44,212 nucleotides of DNA from an uncultured Rhodobiaceae bacterium (GTDB lineage: Bacteria; Pseudomonadota; Alphaproteobacteria; RS24), in assembly GCA_937876775.1 (NCBI GenBank), contig CALEFA010000027.1:1-44212 (forward strand). The letters are read 5' to 3'. Below are positions 26,177 to 35,288 of this stretch, one piece after another. The position numbers were made by a program, and so were the translations under genes. Each line of letters begins with the position of its first letter. Positions within the stretch are counted from its first letter, which is position 1. The notes under the pieces are model-generated. The model was not told the origin of the DNA, ran no database searches, and worked only from the letters and a program-made list of their open reading frames with translations.

Positions 26177-27148
26177 ATGTCGCACATCTTAGCCTTCTTA
26201 AAGCCGAGCCACCCACGGTTTTGGCTATTTGCGCCATTTATTACCCTCGCCTTTTTGACCCTCACTTATTTGGCCATTTGGCAATTCCTGATCGGCCAAA
26301 TTCGTAACGGCATGGCCGATAATGGCGTGACATGGCAAGAAATCCACGCCAGCGGATTTCCCGCTCGACTGACGCTTGATCTACAAAAGCCAAGCTGGCA
26401 AGGCGAAGGCATTTCGTGGCAGAGCGATGATATGTCTGTAACCCTCATGCCCTTTAACCAAGAACATGCGATTGTCGATTTTACTGCCGCGCACAATATC
26501 GTCTATGGAGAGCAGGCCTTTCAGCTTGCTCATAAAGGCCATATGGCTAGCCTCGTGGCTGACTTTAGTGGTCTCGTGCGTTCCTCAATGGATATTCAAA
26601 TGCCGCGTTTGAGTGGCCAGATCGGCGACCAGTCGGCAAATATTACAGCCGCCAATATCGATTTACAAATGCGCCGGCAGGCCACTGATGCGGCCCGTTA
26701 TGACGTGTCGGTAACCACGCAAGATTTGATTTACAATGACCACCAAACAATCGGCCGCCTTACAGCCATGTTTGATGTCGCCCTCAACCTTTTAACGGCA
26801 AGCCACATTGATGAGTTGATTGGCGAACGTATTGTTATCGACAAATTAAATCTAACGCGCCAGAAATTGACCCTAGCTGGCCGCGGCACGCTTGTGCTTG
26901 CCGCCAATGGCTTTGTCGAAGGCAAGTTAGATCTAAACTTTATTAATCTAAATGCCTTCGTCGATGCTTTGGAAGAATTTGGTTTATCGAAGCCACGCGA
27001 TCGCAAAAAAATACTATTTCTTGGCGGGCTTGGCACCGCTCTGGCAGGAAGCACTCAAGATCGCATCAATCTGCCGCTTCACTTCCGCAAAGGCCAAACC
27101 TATTTTGGGGATATTAAACTGGCCAGCGCGCCGCGTTGGCGTCCCTAA
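26177..27148 (+). CDS. DUF2125-family membrane-anchored protein
   Basis: A 323-residue protein with an N-terminal anchor (residues about 14-37) and a large exported beta-rich part. The ASGFPARLTLDLQKP segment following the anchor is the hallmark of DUF2125, a family of alphaproteobacteria with no known function. AAAAAGGAT decides for ATG 26177; the open frame upstream of it runs into the YdcF gene. It ends the ftsEX-ydcF run and meets tyrA tail to tail with a four-base overlap. An envelope role is plausible from location only. Confidence 0.78.
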   Translation: MSHILAFLKPSHPRFWLFAPFITLAFLTLTYLAIWQFLIGQIRNGMADNGVTWQEIHASGFPARLTLDLQKPSWQGEGISWQSDDMSVTLMPFNQEHAIVDFTAAHNIVYGEQAFQLAHKGHMASLVADFSGLVRSSMDIQMPRLSGQIGDQSANITAANIDLQMRRQATDAARYDVSVTTQDLIYNDHQTIGRLTAMFDVALNLLTASHIDELIGERIVIDKLNLTRQKLTLAGRGTLVLAANGFVEGKLDLNFINLNAFVDALEEFGLSKPRDRKKILFLGGLGTALAGSTQDRINLPLHFRKGQTYFGDIKLASAPRWRP

Positions 27149-28062
27149 TTTTTGGGCGTTTGGTCGCGGCCAAAATTCGGCTGGTCAGTATCTTGACCGG
27201 CTTCAACAACGCTTTTGCGAATACTGCGCGTCGTCGTGAAAATATTTTCCAAATAGTCACCGTCGCCATGGCGAATGGCGCGCTGCAGAGCGGTTAAGTC
27301 TTCGCTAAAACGACCGAGCATCTCCAGCACAGCTTCTTTGTTCTGAATAAAAATATCGCGCCACATGACGGGATCCGAGGCCGCGATACGCGTAAAATCA
27401 CGAAACCCGCTCGCTGAATATTTAATCACATCGCGCCGCGTGTCGCTTTCCAACTGCGCTGCCGTGCCGACAATATTATAGGCGATCAAATGCGGCAAAT
27501 GACTAGTAATTGCGAGCACTAAATCATGATGACCGGCTTCCATAAATTCGACTTCCGAGCCCATTGCGCGCCATAGTTTGGCTATTTCTTCAACGGCGAT
27601 TAGGCTGGTGTCGCCACTTGGTGTGAGAATACACCAACGCCCTTCAAATAATTCCGCAAAACCGGAATCTGGGCCAGATAATTCCGTGCCAGCAATTGGG
27701 TGGCCGGGCACTAAATGAATACGACCTTGCAATAAAGGAGTGAGCTCATCGAGCACGGTTTTCTTAACCGAGCCAACATCGGTTAAAATCGTGTGATCAT
27801 CCAACACCGGAATAATCTCTTCGGCCAAGGGTTTAATGGCACTAAGCGGCGTGTTGAAAAACACAATATCTGCGCCCTTGCTGGCTGCGGCGGCACTGTC
27901 ATGTACGCTGTCTACAAAACCTAATTGCAATGCCCGAGCACGGGTTTCAGGCGAGCGTGCATAGCCTGAAATATGCGCCGCTAAATCATTTTTCTTCAGC
28001 GCGTGGCCAAGCGATGAGCCAATCAGCCCCATGCCAATTAATGCAATATGCGGCTTAGTCAT
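27145..28062 (-). CDS. tyrA: Prephenate/arogenate dehydrogenase
   Basis: A 305-residue NAD(P)-dependent enzyme of tyrosine synthesis (TyrA/TyrC type). The Rossmann motif is IALIGMGLIGSSLGHAL; HPIAGTELSGPDSGFAELF carries the catalytic His, and SASGFRDFTRIAASDP lies in the helical C-terminal domain. There is no ACT or chorismate mutase domain. Whether prephenate or arogenate is preferred cannot be read. ATG 28062 overlaps the end of hisC by eight bases. It is the last gene of aroQ-hisC-tyrA. Confidence 0.9.
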   Translation of the reverse strand: MTKPHIALIGMGLIGSSLGHALKKNDLAAHISGYARSPETRARALQLGFVDSVHDSAAAASKGADIVFFNTPLSAIKPLAEEIIPVLDDHTILTDVGSVKKTVLDELTPLLQGRIHLVPGHPIAGTELSGPDSGFAELFEGRWCILTPSGDTSLIAVEEIAKLWRAMGSEVEFMEAGHHDLVLAITSHLPHLIAYNIVGTAAQLESDTRRDVIKYSASGFRDFTRIAASDPVMWRDIFIQNKEAVLEMLGRFSEDLTALQRAIRHGDGDYLENIFTTTRSIRKSVVEAGQDTDQPNFGRDQTPKN

Positions 28063-29149
28063 TGCCGCCCCTTGCCATAAAAGCTTGCAAGGCAGCCACG
28101 GCGGCGCGATTGCCGGCCTCTGTGCCAACCGATAAGCGCAGAGATGTTGGCAGACCATAGGCCACCAGACCGCGTGGGATCACCCCTTGCGTGCACATAA
28201 ACGCTTCGGCCGCTGCCGCGGTTTGCTGACTATCGAAGGAAACCAGAATGAAATTAGCCTGTGTGGTACGAACATATAAGTCGAGCCCGCCGATTTGTTG
28301 CACCAGCCAATCGCGCCAATGATGATTATGGGCGCGGCTTTCAGCAATATGGGCTTGGTCTTGCAGGGCGGCGAGGCCAGCTTGCAAAGCCAATTGATTG
28401 ACATTGAACGGCCCGCGCAATCGGTTCAGCACATCGGCAATGGCTGGCGGGCAATAGCCCCAGCCAAGACGCAAGGCGGCCAGACCATAGGCTTTTGAAA
28501 ATGTCCGCGTGACAACCACATTGTCATGAGCTTCCACCATGTCAAATCCAGCCGGATAAACCGCTGGATCGACATATTCCGCATAAGCGCCATCGAGCAG
28601 TAATAAAATATCACTGCGTAAGCCTGCGTATAACCGCGCCACCTCTTCGGCGCTAATCATTGTGCCGGTTGGGTTATTTGGATTGGCCAGAAATACGATT
28701 TTGGTTTTCTCAGTCACCGCCGCTAGTAACGCGTCCACATTGGCGGTTAAATCAGTTTCGGCAACTTCAATCGGTTGCGCACCCGCCGCGCGACTGGCCA
28801 ATTTGTAAATCAGGAAAGCGTGTTGCGTGTGCAGAATCTCATCGCCAGATTGCAAATAAGCCTGCGCCAAAAGGTGTAAAATTTCATCCGACCCATTACC
28901 GCAAACAATTTGTTCAGCTTTTAGGCCATTAAGATCTGCCAAAGCAGTCCGCAAGTGCAGCGCTTCGCCATCTGGATAAAGCGACGGGTCGCCCAGCTTT
29001 TGCAAAGCCGCAAGTGCCAACGGACTGGCTCCCAGAGGGTTTTCATTGGCCGACATTTTGAATGTTTCAGCAACACCTTCAATGGAATGGCGGCCACCAA
29101 CATAGGCAGGCATATCTAAAATGCCATCTTTTGCGCGCGGTCCAGCCAT
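28055..29149 (-). CDS. hisC: Histidinol-phosphate/aromatic aminotransferase
   Basis: A 364-residue class I/II PLP aminotransferase. PLP Lys219 lies in TFSKAYGLAALRLGWG; SANENPLGASP and FLANPNNPTGT are the other family blocks. HisC-type enzymes often also transaminate aromatic keto acids, and the position between chorismate mutase and prephenate dehydrogenase suggests a role in tyrosine and phenylalanine synthesis. ATG 29149 shares one base with the aroQ stop (TAATG) and has GGAG upstream; the in-frame start 16 codons earlier is not needed. Confidence 0.88.
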   Translation of the reverse strand: MAGPRAKDGILDMPAYVGGRHSIEGVAETFKMSANENPLGASPLALAALQKLGDPSLYPDGEALHLRTALADLNGLKAEQIVCGNGSDEILHLLAQAYLQSGDEILHTQHAFLIYKLASRAAGAQPIEVAETDLTANVDALLAAVTEKTKIVFLANPNNPTGTMISAEEVARLYAGLRSDILLLLDGAYAEYVDPAVYPAGFDMVEAHDNVVVTRTFSKAYGLAALRLGWGYCPPAIADVLNRLRGPFNVNQLALQAGLAALQDQAHIAESRAHNHHWRDWLVQQIGGLDLYVRTTQANFILVSFDSQQTAAAAEAFMCTQGVIPRGLVAYGLPTSLRLSVGTEAGNRAAVAALQAFMARGGND

Positions 29150-29862
29150 TACTGCTCTCCTTGATCGGAAATTGGGCGGCGATAAGTCCCGAGCCAAATC
29201 GCCTTGCTGGCAAATTGATCGGCAATTTGAACAGCCGATAAGGCGGTGTCGATTTCGCTGAGAACCATGTCATTGGCCTGATAAATTTCACGCCCGATGC
29301 CGACTGGCTGACCACTCAGAACCAGCGTCACTTGGTCATCCGCGCCCTCATCAACGCCAAGCCCATAGCAAAGCGCCTGTGCTGGCCCCGTGGCTGGCAA
29401 ACGCGCCACCACTTGCGCCGCGTCTTGTGCTGGCGCAGCTTGCGACAAAGCAACCACGGCAACAGAATTTTCGGAGACACCGGCCAAGGCCTGAGCCGCA
29501 TCAGCCACCACCCGATACCCTAAACTGGCACCAAAATGGGCGCGCGCACTGGCTTCCCCCTCGGCCGTGCACAGCACTTCCAAACCGCCTTGCTGATACA
29601 AAGCCATGCCGATAATTTCCCGCCAAATGGCGACTAATCCGGCAAGCGACATATCGGGTGCATTAGTTTTTTGCCATTCAGCGAGCTTCGCGATTTGCGC
29701 CGCCTCGCGCTGTGGCCTGAGGGTTACCGTATCGCCTGACGCAGCTTTGGCCTTGCCGACCTGGTCAACCAATTTCGCACGCGCCAGCAGCAAATCGCGA
29801 AGCTCGCCATCGAGCCCGTCAATTTGATCACGAATGTCAGCCAAATCTGTCGGCGCGCTCAT
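29149..29862 (-). CDS. aroQ: Chorismate mutase with an extra C-terminal domain
   Basis: A 237-residue protein. The first 90 residues are an AroQ-type chorismate mutase: DIRDQIDGLDGELRDLLLAR, then LRPQREAAQ and IWREIIGMAL, with the charged residues that hold chorismate. The remaining 145 residues look like a degraded prephenate-dehydratase-like or regulatory part without the dehydratase catalytic motifs, and I cannot assign it. It starts the aroQ-hisC-tyrA operon and is divergent from metX. Confidence 0.85.
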   Translation of the reverse strand: MSAPTDLADIRDQIDGLDGELRDLLLARAKLVDQVGKAKAASGDTVTLRPQREAAQIAKLAEWQKTNAPDMSLAGLVAIWREIIGMALYQQGGLEVLCTAEGEASARAHFGASLGYRVVADAAQALAGVSENSVAVVALSQAAPAQDAAQVVARLPATGPAQALCYGLGVDEGADDQVTLVLSGQPVGIGREIYQANDMVLSEIDTALSAVQIADQFASKAIWLGTYRRPISDQGEQ

Positions 29863-29978
29863 GTTTTTAACCTAAATACTCATTGCTCAAAGACCAACCA
29901 AACCAATTGGCTGATTTCTTTGCCTAGTCATAAGGCTTGATAAGGTGTAAATCAAAGGAAAGATTACGTTTTATCGCA

Positions 29979-30023
29979 ATGGCGCGAAAATCGTGATTAT
30001 GTTTTGAGTGCCTTGGGCGCCAT
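29979..30023 (+). other. Possible structured leader of metX
   Basis: ATGGCGC (29979-29985) and GCGCCAT (30017-30023) are a perfect 7-base inverted repeat around a 31-base loop, ending five bases before the likely metX start. A second potential hairpin, GCCT/AGGC with a TTGAT/ATCAA helix, lies at 29922-29955. A cis-regulatory RNA for methionine synthesis would fit, but the conserved GCTAAA core of the SAM-II class is not seen. Alternative: coincidental stems in the intergenic region. Confidence 0.3.
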
Positions 30024-30027
30024 CGAT

Positions 30028-31206
30028 ATGACGAGGATGCGGACAGTGAGTGACACTGAGCAGGTAGAAAATGGCGGGAAAAACCTTGACGGTCTTGCCA
30101 CTGTAGAGCTGAAGAATATCGCCCTACAGCTCGATAGCGGCCAAATTCTTGACCAAATAACTATTTCCTACCGCACTTTTGGCCAGCTCAATAAAGATAA
30201 GTCCAATGCGATTTTGATTTGCCATGCCCTCACCCTCGACCAACATGTCGCCGGTGACAATCCCACCAATGGCAAGCCCGGTTGGTGGAGTTCCATTGTT
30301 GGCCCCGGCCTGCCAATTGATACTGATAAATTTTTTGTCATTTGCCAAAACGTCATTGGTGGCTGCGCCGGCTCGACTGGCCCAACATCTATGAAACCCG
30401 ACGGTTCAGGAGTTTATGGAATTGATTTTCCGGTCATTACCATTGCCGATATGGTGCGGGCGCAAAATCTTTTGCTCGATTATCTAGAGATTCCAGATTT
30501 ATTTTGTGTGCTTGGCGGTTCTATGGGAGGCATGCAGACCTTGCAATGGGCAGCAGCCCATAGCGAGCGGGTTTTCTGCGCCATTCCAATCGCTACTTCC
30601 GCGCGCCATTCATCGCAGAATATCGCCTTTCACGAAGTCGGGCGGCAAGCTGTTCTGGCCGACCCAGAGTTTCATGCCGGCGCATATCAACAATATGACG
30701 CACGGCCACGCAAGGGTTTAGCCGTCGCGCGCATGGCAGCTCATATCACTTATTTATCAGAGACCGCCTTGCAACGTAAATTTGGCCGCAATTTGCAGGA
30801 CCGTGACGCGGTAACTTATGGCTTTGAAGCGGATTTCCAAATTGAGAGCTATTTGCGTCACCAAGGCATGACTTTCGTTGAGCGTTTCGACGCCAATAGC
30901 TATCTCTATATTACGCGGGCTATGGACTATTTTGATATTGCGGCCGACCATGGCGGCAATTTATCGGCAGCTTTCCAAGGCACGTCGACGCGGTTTTGTG
31001 TCATGTCTTTCACCAGCGATTGGTTGTTTCCAACCAGTGAAAGCATTGCCTTAGTGCGGGCTTTGAATGCAGCTGGCGCCAATGTTAGCTTTGTCGAAAT
31101 TGAAAGCGATAAAGGCCATGACGCATTTTTGCTCGACGAGCCGGAAATGTTTGCCACTTTAGATGGCTTTTTGCGCGCCGCCGCACGTGATCGGGGGCTG
31201 TCATGA
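30028..31206 (+). CDS. metX: Homoserine O-acyltransferase MetX
   Basis: A 392-residue alpha/beta-hydrolase-fold enzyme that acylates homoserine for methionine synthesis. The nucleophile Ser165 lies in [24 protein letters not shown] is the MetX family block, and the acid and base are the Asp of TSDWLFPT and the His of SDKGHDAFL. Acetyl versus succinyl preference cannot be settled by eye. The start is uncertain: ATG 30028, ATG 30037 and GTG 30046 are candidates and none has an ideal ribosome site. The stop overlaps the metW start. Confidence 0.92.
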   Translation: MTRMRTVSDTEQVENGGKNLDGLATVELKNIALQLDSGQILDQITISYRTFGQLNKDKSNAILICHALTLDQHVAGDNPTNGKPGWWSSIVGPGLPIDTDKFFVICQNVIGGCAGSTGPTSMKPDGSGVYGIDFPVITIADMVRAQNLLLDYLEIPDLFCVLGGSMGGMQTLQWAAAHSERVFCAIPIATSARHSSQNIAFHEVGRQAVLADPEFHAGAYQQYDARPRKGLAVARMAAHITYLSETALQRKFGRNLQDRDAVTYGFEADFQIESYLRHQGMTFVERFDANSYLYITRAMDYFDIAADHGGNLSAAFQGTSTRFCVMSFTSDWLFPTSESIALVRALNAAGANVSFVEIESDKGHDAFLLDEPEMFATLDGFLRAAARDRGLS

Positions 31207-31844
31207 TTGACCCGAAAGCCGGTGCCGATGGCAATCTCGGCAACAAGCGTATTGATTTGGAACTTATCGCCGACATGGTTGAGAGCGGTTCGCGTGTGCT
31301 TGATATTGGCTGCGGCACAGGCGAGTTGCTTGACCTCTTGGTCAATCGACGGCAGGCCGATGGGCGCGGTTTGGAACTCAGCCAAGCCGGTGTAAACGCC
31401 TGTGTGGCGCGCGGCCTTTCGGTTGTTCAAGGCAATGCCGATACTGATTTATCATATTATCCGGACAATGGTTTCGACACGGTGATTTTAAGTCAGACCC
31501 TTCAAGCGACGCAAAAACCGCGTGAAGTTTTGCGCGAAATGGCGCGCATCGGCCCACAGCTTATCGTCTCTATTCCGAATTTTGGTCACTGGCGGGTGCG
31601 CGCGCATTTGGCCTTGCGAGGCCGCATGCCCGAAACAAAGGCGCTGGCGTCGAGCTGGTATGAGACAGCTAATATTCATTTGTGCACTTTGCTCGACTTC
31701 ACCGATTTATGTGCCGAACTCGACCTAAAAGTAGCGCAGTGCATTACCTTGACCAATGGACGAGCGCATCAATCGACGCAGGCGCCCGGTAGCTGGAAAA
31801 ACCTCACCGCCGAACAAGCGGTGTTTGTCTTGCAGCGCAGTTAG
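31203..31844 (+). CDS. metW: Methionine biosynthesis protein MetW
   Basis: A 213-residue class I methyltransferase-fold protein. SAM motif I is [15 protein letters not shown] at residues 32-46, followed by [12 protein letters not shown] and the [11 protein letters not shown] segment typical of MetW. MetW partners MetX and is needed for its activity in several proteobacteria. It is coupled to metX by ATGA at 31203, the usual arrangement in this class, and meets the convergent methyltransferase gene five bases later. Confidence 0.92.
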   Translation: MIDPKAGADGNLGNKRIDLELIADMVESGSRVLDIGCGTGELLDLLVNRRQADGRGLELSQAGVNACVARGLSVVQGNADTDLSYYPDNGFDTVILSQTLQATQKPREVLREMARIGPQLIVSIPNFGHWRVRAHLALRGRMPETKALASSWYETANIHLCTLLDFTDLCAELDLKVAQCITLTNGRAHQSTQAPGSWKNLTAEQAVFVLQRS

Positions 31845-31849
31845 CGTGG

Positions 31850-32584
31850 TTACCGACGCGGTAGGTTTTGTGAAAACACCGGCCGCACCCAACCGCCCGC
31901 CGCCAAACCAAACCGGCGTTTTTTCTTCAAGGGCGCCGGCACTTTTTTGACCGCCTCAACCAACCACACACCGCCTAATTGCGGCACTAATAATTGCAAA
32001 GCACGGTCAACACTGCTCAATTTTTGCATGAACGCTATGGGCATAATGGGAGGTAGCATCAGGGCTGGCTGCAGCCGCAAAATGTTAAATCCGGCGTCAG
32101 TCATAAGCACCCGTAATTGCGACCGGCTAAAGGGACGCCCTGAGCCGAAAGGCGTCGCATCACCACGCGCCCATAGGCCGCGCCGATTGGGCACCACCAA
32201 CAGCACACGGCCATTGGGGGTAACCACGCGCCACACTTCATCCAGTAAAGTTTCTACATGGCGCGCCGTCTCTAAGGCGTGCATCCCGATAAACCGGTTT
32301 ACGCTATCATCACGCAGCGGCAGACCACTCTCTTCGACCAGCGTCACATGACCAGCTAGGCCTTCAGGCTCAACCATGACACCGGTTTGCGCAGGCATGA
32401 GAAATTGCCATTCGGCATCGGGCCACACATCAGAAAATAGAGACGTTCCATAACCGTAACCAAGCAGCACATCGCCATGCGGTGGCGACCATATATCATA
32501 GATACTTTGCGCCAGATGCCCCTGCACATATTGGCCCAAAGGGGTGGCATAAAATTTTGCCAAATCTACAATGTCGACACTCAT
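31850..32584 (-). CDS. Class I SAM-dependent methyltransferase
   Basis: A 244-residue protein of the methyltransferase 11 type. Motif I is weak (VLLGYGYGTSLFSD), while GHVTLVEESGLPLRDDSVN, ALETARHVETLLDEVWRVV and GRVLLVVPNRRG match later family blocks. The C terminus is basic. This family commonly sits divergent to gloB in alphaproteobacteria; its substrate is unknown. ATG 32584 has no ribosome site, but TATAAA lies nine bases upstream, so the mRNA may be nearly leaderless. Confidence 0.78.
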   Translation of the reverse strand: MSVDIVDLAKFYATPLGQYVQGHLAQSIYDIWSPPHGDVLLGYGYGTSLFSDVWPDAEWQFLMPAQTGVMVEPEGLAGHVTLVEESGLPLRDDSVNRFIGMHALETARHVETLLDEVWRVVTPNGRVLLVVPNRRGLWARGDATPFGSGRPFSRSQLRVLMTDAGFNILRLQPALMLPPIMPIAFMQKLSSVDRALQLLVPQLGGVWLVEAVKKVPAPLKKKRRFGLAAGGWVRPVFSQNLPRR

Positions 32585-32601
32585 GCTCAGAAGTTTATAC
32601 T
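32574..32601 (+). promoter_or_regulatory. Probable gloB promoter, overlapping the divergent gene
   Basis: TCGACA (32574-32579) and TATACT (32596-32601) stand 16 bases apart, each five of six to consensus, 38 bases before the gloB start. The -35 lies inside the first codons of the divergent methyltransferase, and the minus-strand TATAAA (32599-32594) overlaps this -10, so the two promoters may exclude each other. Confidence 0.45.
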
Positions 32602-32639
32602 GGGGCCACGGCATTGCAAGGTGAGCTTGGGAGAAACAA

Positions 32640-33410
32640 ATGAGCAATCTACAAATCGAGCAGATCAACTGTCTAAGCGATAATTATGGTTACTTGGTTC
32701 ATGATCCCGAAAGCGGCGAAACCGCCTGTATTGACACGCCGGAAACGGCCCCCATTTTAGATCGATTGGCACAAAAAGGTTGGGTATTAAGCCATATTTG
32801 GAACACCCACCATCATTATGACCATGCTGGTAATAATCTGGAAATCAAACAGGCCACCGGCTGCCAAATCATCGGCCCAGCTGGTGAAGCGGATAAAATC
32901 CCCGGTATTGACCGTGCGGTTGATGACGGGGATGTGGTGCAACTTGGCGCCCATCAAGCACATATTTTAAACGTCGGCGGCCACACACTCGGCCATATTG
33001 CATATCATTTACCAGCCACGGCCCATGCCTTTGTTGGCGACAGCCTGTTTGCCCTCGGCTGCGGACGGGTGTTTGAAGGCACCATGGCGCAAATGTGGGG
33101 CAGTCTGCAGAAACTCGCGGCCCTACCACGCGCAACACAAGTTTTTTGCGCCCATGAATATACCGCCGCAAATGCCGCTTTTGCCGCTACGATTGACCCG
33201 GATAATCCGAATTTGCAGCAGCGCATTGCCGAAATTACCGCCTTGCGGGCGCAGAACCAGCCAACCGTGCCAACCGACATTGGAGTTGAATTGGATACCA
33301 ATCCATTTTTACGACCAGCCGACGCCAGTATTCGTCAGCACCTCAATATGGTCGGCGCTTCGGACGCTGACGTATTCGCCGAAATTCGCGCTCGAAAGGA
33401 CAGTTTTTAA
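32640..33410 (+). CDS. gloB: Hydroxyacylglutathione hydrolase (glyoxalase II)
   Basis: A 256-residue MBL-fold enzyme that hydrolyses S-D-lactoylglutathione in methylglyoxal detoxification. The metal motif is complete: His57, His59, Asp61, His62 in THHHYDHAGNN; VGGHTLGHIAYH and FVGDSLFALGCGRVFEG supply further ligands, and HEYTAANAAFA the last His. The C-terminal glutathione-binding part is full length. GGGAGAAAC precedes the ATG. Its stop overlaps the cupin gene by one base. Confidence 0.93.
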   Translation: MSNLQIEQINCLSDNYGYLVHDPESGETACIDTPETAPILDRLAQKGWVLSHIWNTHHHYDHAGNNLEIKQATGCQIIGPAGEADKIPGIDRAVDDGDVVQLGAHQAHILNVGGHTLGHIAYHLPATAHAFVGDSLFALGCGRVFEGTMAQMWGSLQKLAALPRATQVFCAHEYTAANAAFAATIDPDNPNLQQRIAEITALRAQNQPTVPTDIGVELDTNPFLRPADASIRQHLNMVGASDADVFAEIRARKDSF

Positions 33411-33862
33411 TGTCGCTATCGCCAGCCGCCTCTCTGGCACAACGCCTCGCTGATGCTGCCTTTGACGATGTGTGCCGGAACCTGTCCTTACAGCCGCATG
33501 CAGATGGCTATTGCTTTGCCGATATCAATGACGGCAGCGACCGTATTCAATGGCTATGTTTGCCGGTCGGAGAAATTTACCCTTGGCAAAAACGCAATCA
33601 GCAAGTGGTTTGGCATTGGTTGGCAGGCGCGCCATTGGCGGTAACCACATCGCCTGATGGCCATGATGCGGCCGCCACCCATTTAGGCGACGCCACACGC
33701 CCTCATATTCATCCAGATCTCACCATTGCCGCTGATCATTGGCACACGAGCGAAACATTGGGACAATGGTCATTGGTACAAATCAGCAGCCACACGCAAC
33801 AACCGACGCTTAGCATCGAAAAAGCCGCCGCTGATTGGTTTCCGCGACCGCGACCGCATTAG
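33410..33862 (+). CDS. DUF985-family cupin protein
   Basis: A 150-residue cupin. LSLQPHADGYCF at the start and WHWLAGAPLAVTTS in the middle are the DUF985 signature blocks; the barrel ends with WSLVQISSHT and WFPRPRP. Relatives bind small ligands or sugars, but no general activity is established. Several usual metal-binding His positions look absent (VGEIYPWQKRNQQVVWHW). It is coupled to gloB by a one-base overlap and precedes pabB by seven bases, so it is part of the gloB-pab run. Confidence 0.75.
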   Translation: MSLSPAASLAQRLADAAFDDVCRNLSLQPHADGYCFADINDGSDRIQWLCLPVGEIYPWQKRNQQVVWHWLAGAPLAVTTSPDGHDAAATHLGDATRPHIHPDLTIAADHWHTSETLGQWSLVQISSHTQQPTLSIEKAAADWFPRPRPH

Positions 33863-33869
33863 GTTTGTC

Positions 33870-35288
33870 ATGATACAAGCCACTCCATTTCGCTATGTTC
33901 ACCCCAATGGCCCAATTATTGAGGAACATGCGTGGGTCGACCCAGAGGCTGCATTTGCCCCGCACGCCGATAAATTTGGGGCTCTATGGCTCGACAGCAG
34001 CGACCTCAAGCACCAAGCCGCACAATATAGTTTTATTGCCATTGCGCCTTACCAGAAGTCTCACAATCAAATTGAACAACTGAACGAAATTAAAGCGGAG
34101 CTGCAGGCGCACCAAGCACTTTGGAATGGTTTGCCAGATGAAATTGACCAATGGCTACCGCCATTTCGCGGCGGTTTAGCGGGGTTTTTTGGCTATGACA
34201 TGGGGCGCCAAACATCGTCTTTCGATAGCTTCCATCTTGGGTTTTACGACACAGTTGTGGCTTTTGACCATGCCGCTAAACGCTGCTTTATCATCGCTAC
34301 TGGGCTGCCCGAAACCACAGCCGCCGCGCGCGCCGATCGGGCCCATAGCCAGATTGCCTTTTGGCGTCAAAATCTTATCGGCCTGCCGAGCGCGGCCCTG
34401 CCGGACCCCGATAATTGCCCAGATCTGGCCGAGGATTTGCAAAGCAATTTCACCGCCCAGACCTATCAAACCGCCGTGCAACGGGTCATCGACCACATTC
34501 TTGATGGCGATATTTTTCAAGCCAATTTGGCGCAACGCTTCACCGCACAATTGAACCCAAAAGACACCGCCTTTAGCTACTACCAGCGTTTACGCCGCAT
34601 CAGTCCGGCACCGTTTTCCAGTTTTGCTTGTTTCAACGGTTGGTCAATGGCGTCTGCCTCGCCGGAGCGGTTCTTACAAGCCCGCCATCGTCAAATTGAA
34701 ACCCGTCCCATTAAAGGTACCGAACCGCGTGGCGCAACTGAGGCTGAAGACAAAGCCATTGCTGAGCGGCTGATGGCCAGTGAAAAAGATCGGGCTGAAA
34801 ATATTATGATTGTCGATTTGCTGCGCAATGATTTGGCCAAATCATGCCGCGACCGTTCGATCGAAGTGCCGCAGCTTTGTGTGTTGGAAAGCTTTTCTAA
34901 CGTGCATCATTTGGTGTCCACCGTGCGCGGGCATTTGGCCGATGACAAATCGCCACTTGATGCATTGCTGGCCAGTTTTCCCGGCGGCTCAATCACCGGT
35001 GCGCCTAAAATACGTGCCATGGAAATTATCAATGCACTGGAACCGAATTCACGTGGGCCGAGTTATGGTAGTCTCGGCTATATTGGATTTGATGGCACAA
35101 TGGACGTCAATATCATCATCCGCACAGCGTTAATTCGCGGCCAAGATCTCGCCTTTCATGTCGGCGGTGGCATTGTCGCTGATAGCCAGCCCCAGCGCGA
35201 ATATCAGGAAACCCTGAATAAGGCGGGTGGCTTAATAGCCGCTCTGGGCCTTGATTTGGCGCGGTTAAAACAGGCCAAAGCCTCATGA
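33870..35288 (+). CDS. pabB: Aminodeoxychorismate synthase component I
   Basis: A 472-residue chorismate-utilising enzyme that aminates chorismate on the way to 4-aminobenzoate and folate. The motif PIKGTEPRG carries Lys282, the nucleophile that separates PabB from TrpE (which has Ala there). ENIMIVDLLRNDLAK and GSITGAPKIRAMEII complete the active site. ATG 33870 gives the usual N terminus; no clear ribosome site is seen, and translation may be coupled to the cupin gene just upstream. Its stop overlaps pabA (ATGA at 35285). Confidence 0.92.
   Translation: MIQATPFRYVHPNGPIIEEHAWVDPEAAFAPHADKFGALWLDSSDLKHQAAQYSFIAIAPYQKSHNQIEQLNEIKAELQAHQALWNGLPDEIDQWLPPFRGGLAGFFGYDMGRQTSSFDSFHLGFYDTVVAFDHAAKRCFIIATGLPETTAAARADRAHSQIAFWRQNLIGLPSAALPDPDNCPDLAEDLQSNFTAQTYQTAVQRVIDHILDGDIFQANLAQRFTAQLNPKDTAFSYYQRLRRISPAPFSSFACFNGWSMASASPERFLQARHRQIETRPIKGTEPRGATEAEDKAIAERLMASEKDRAENIMIVDLLRNDLAKSCRDRSIEVPQLCVLESFSNVHHLVSTVRGHLADDKSPLDALLASFPGGSITGAPKIRAMEIINALEPNSRGPSYGSLGYIGFDGTMDVNIIIRTALIRGQDLAFHVGGGIVADSQPQREYQETLNKAGGLIAALGLDLARLKQAKAS

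Noticed and set aside
29863..30027. SAM-II riboswitch before metX
   Set aside because: GATTT-like and AAGG-like pieces occur, but the conserved GCTAAA core and the required P1/pseudoknot order could not be found. Only a generic structured leader is claimed.
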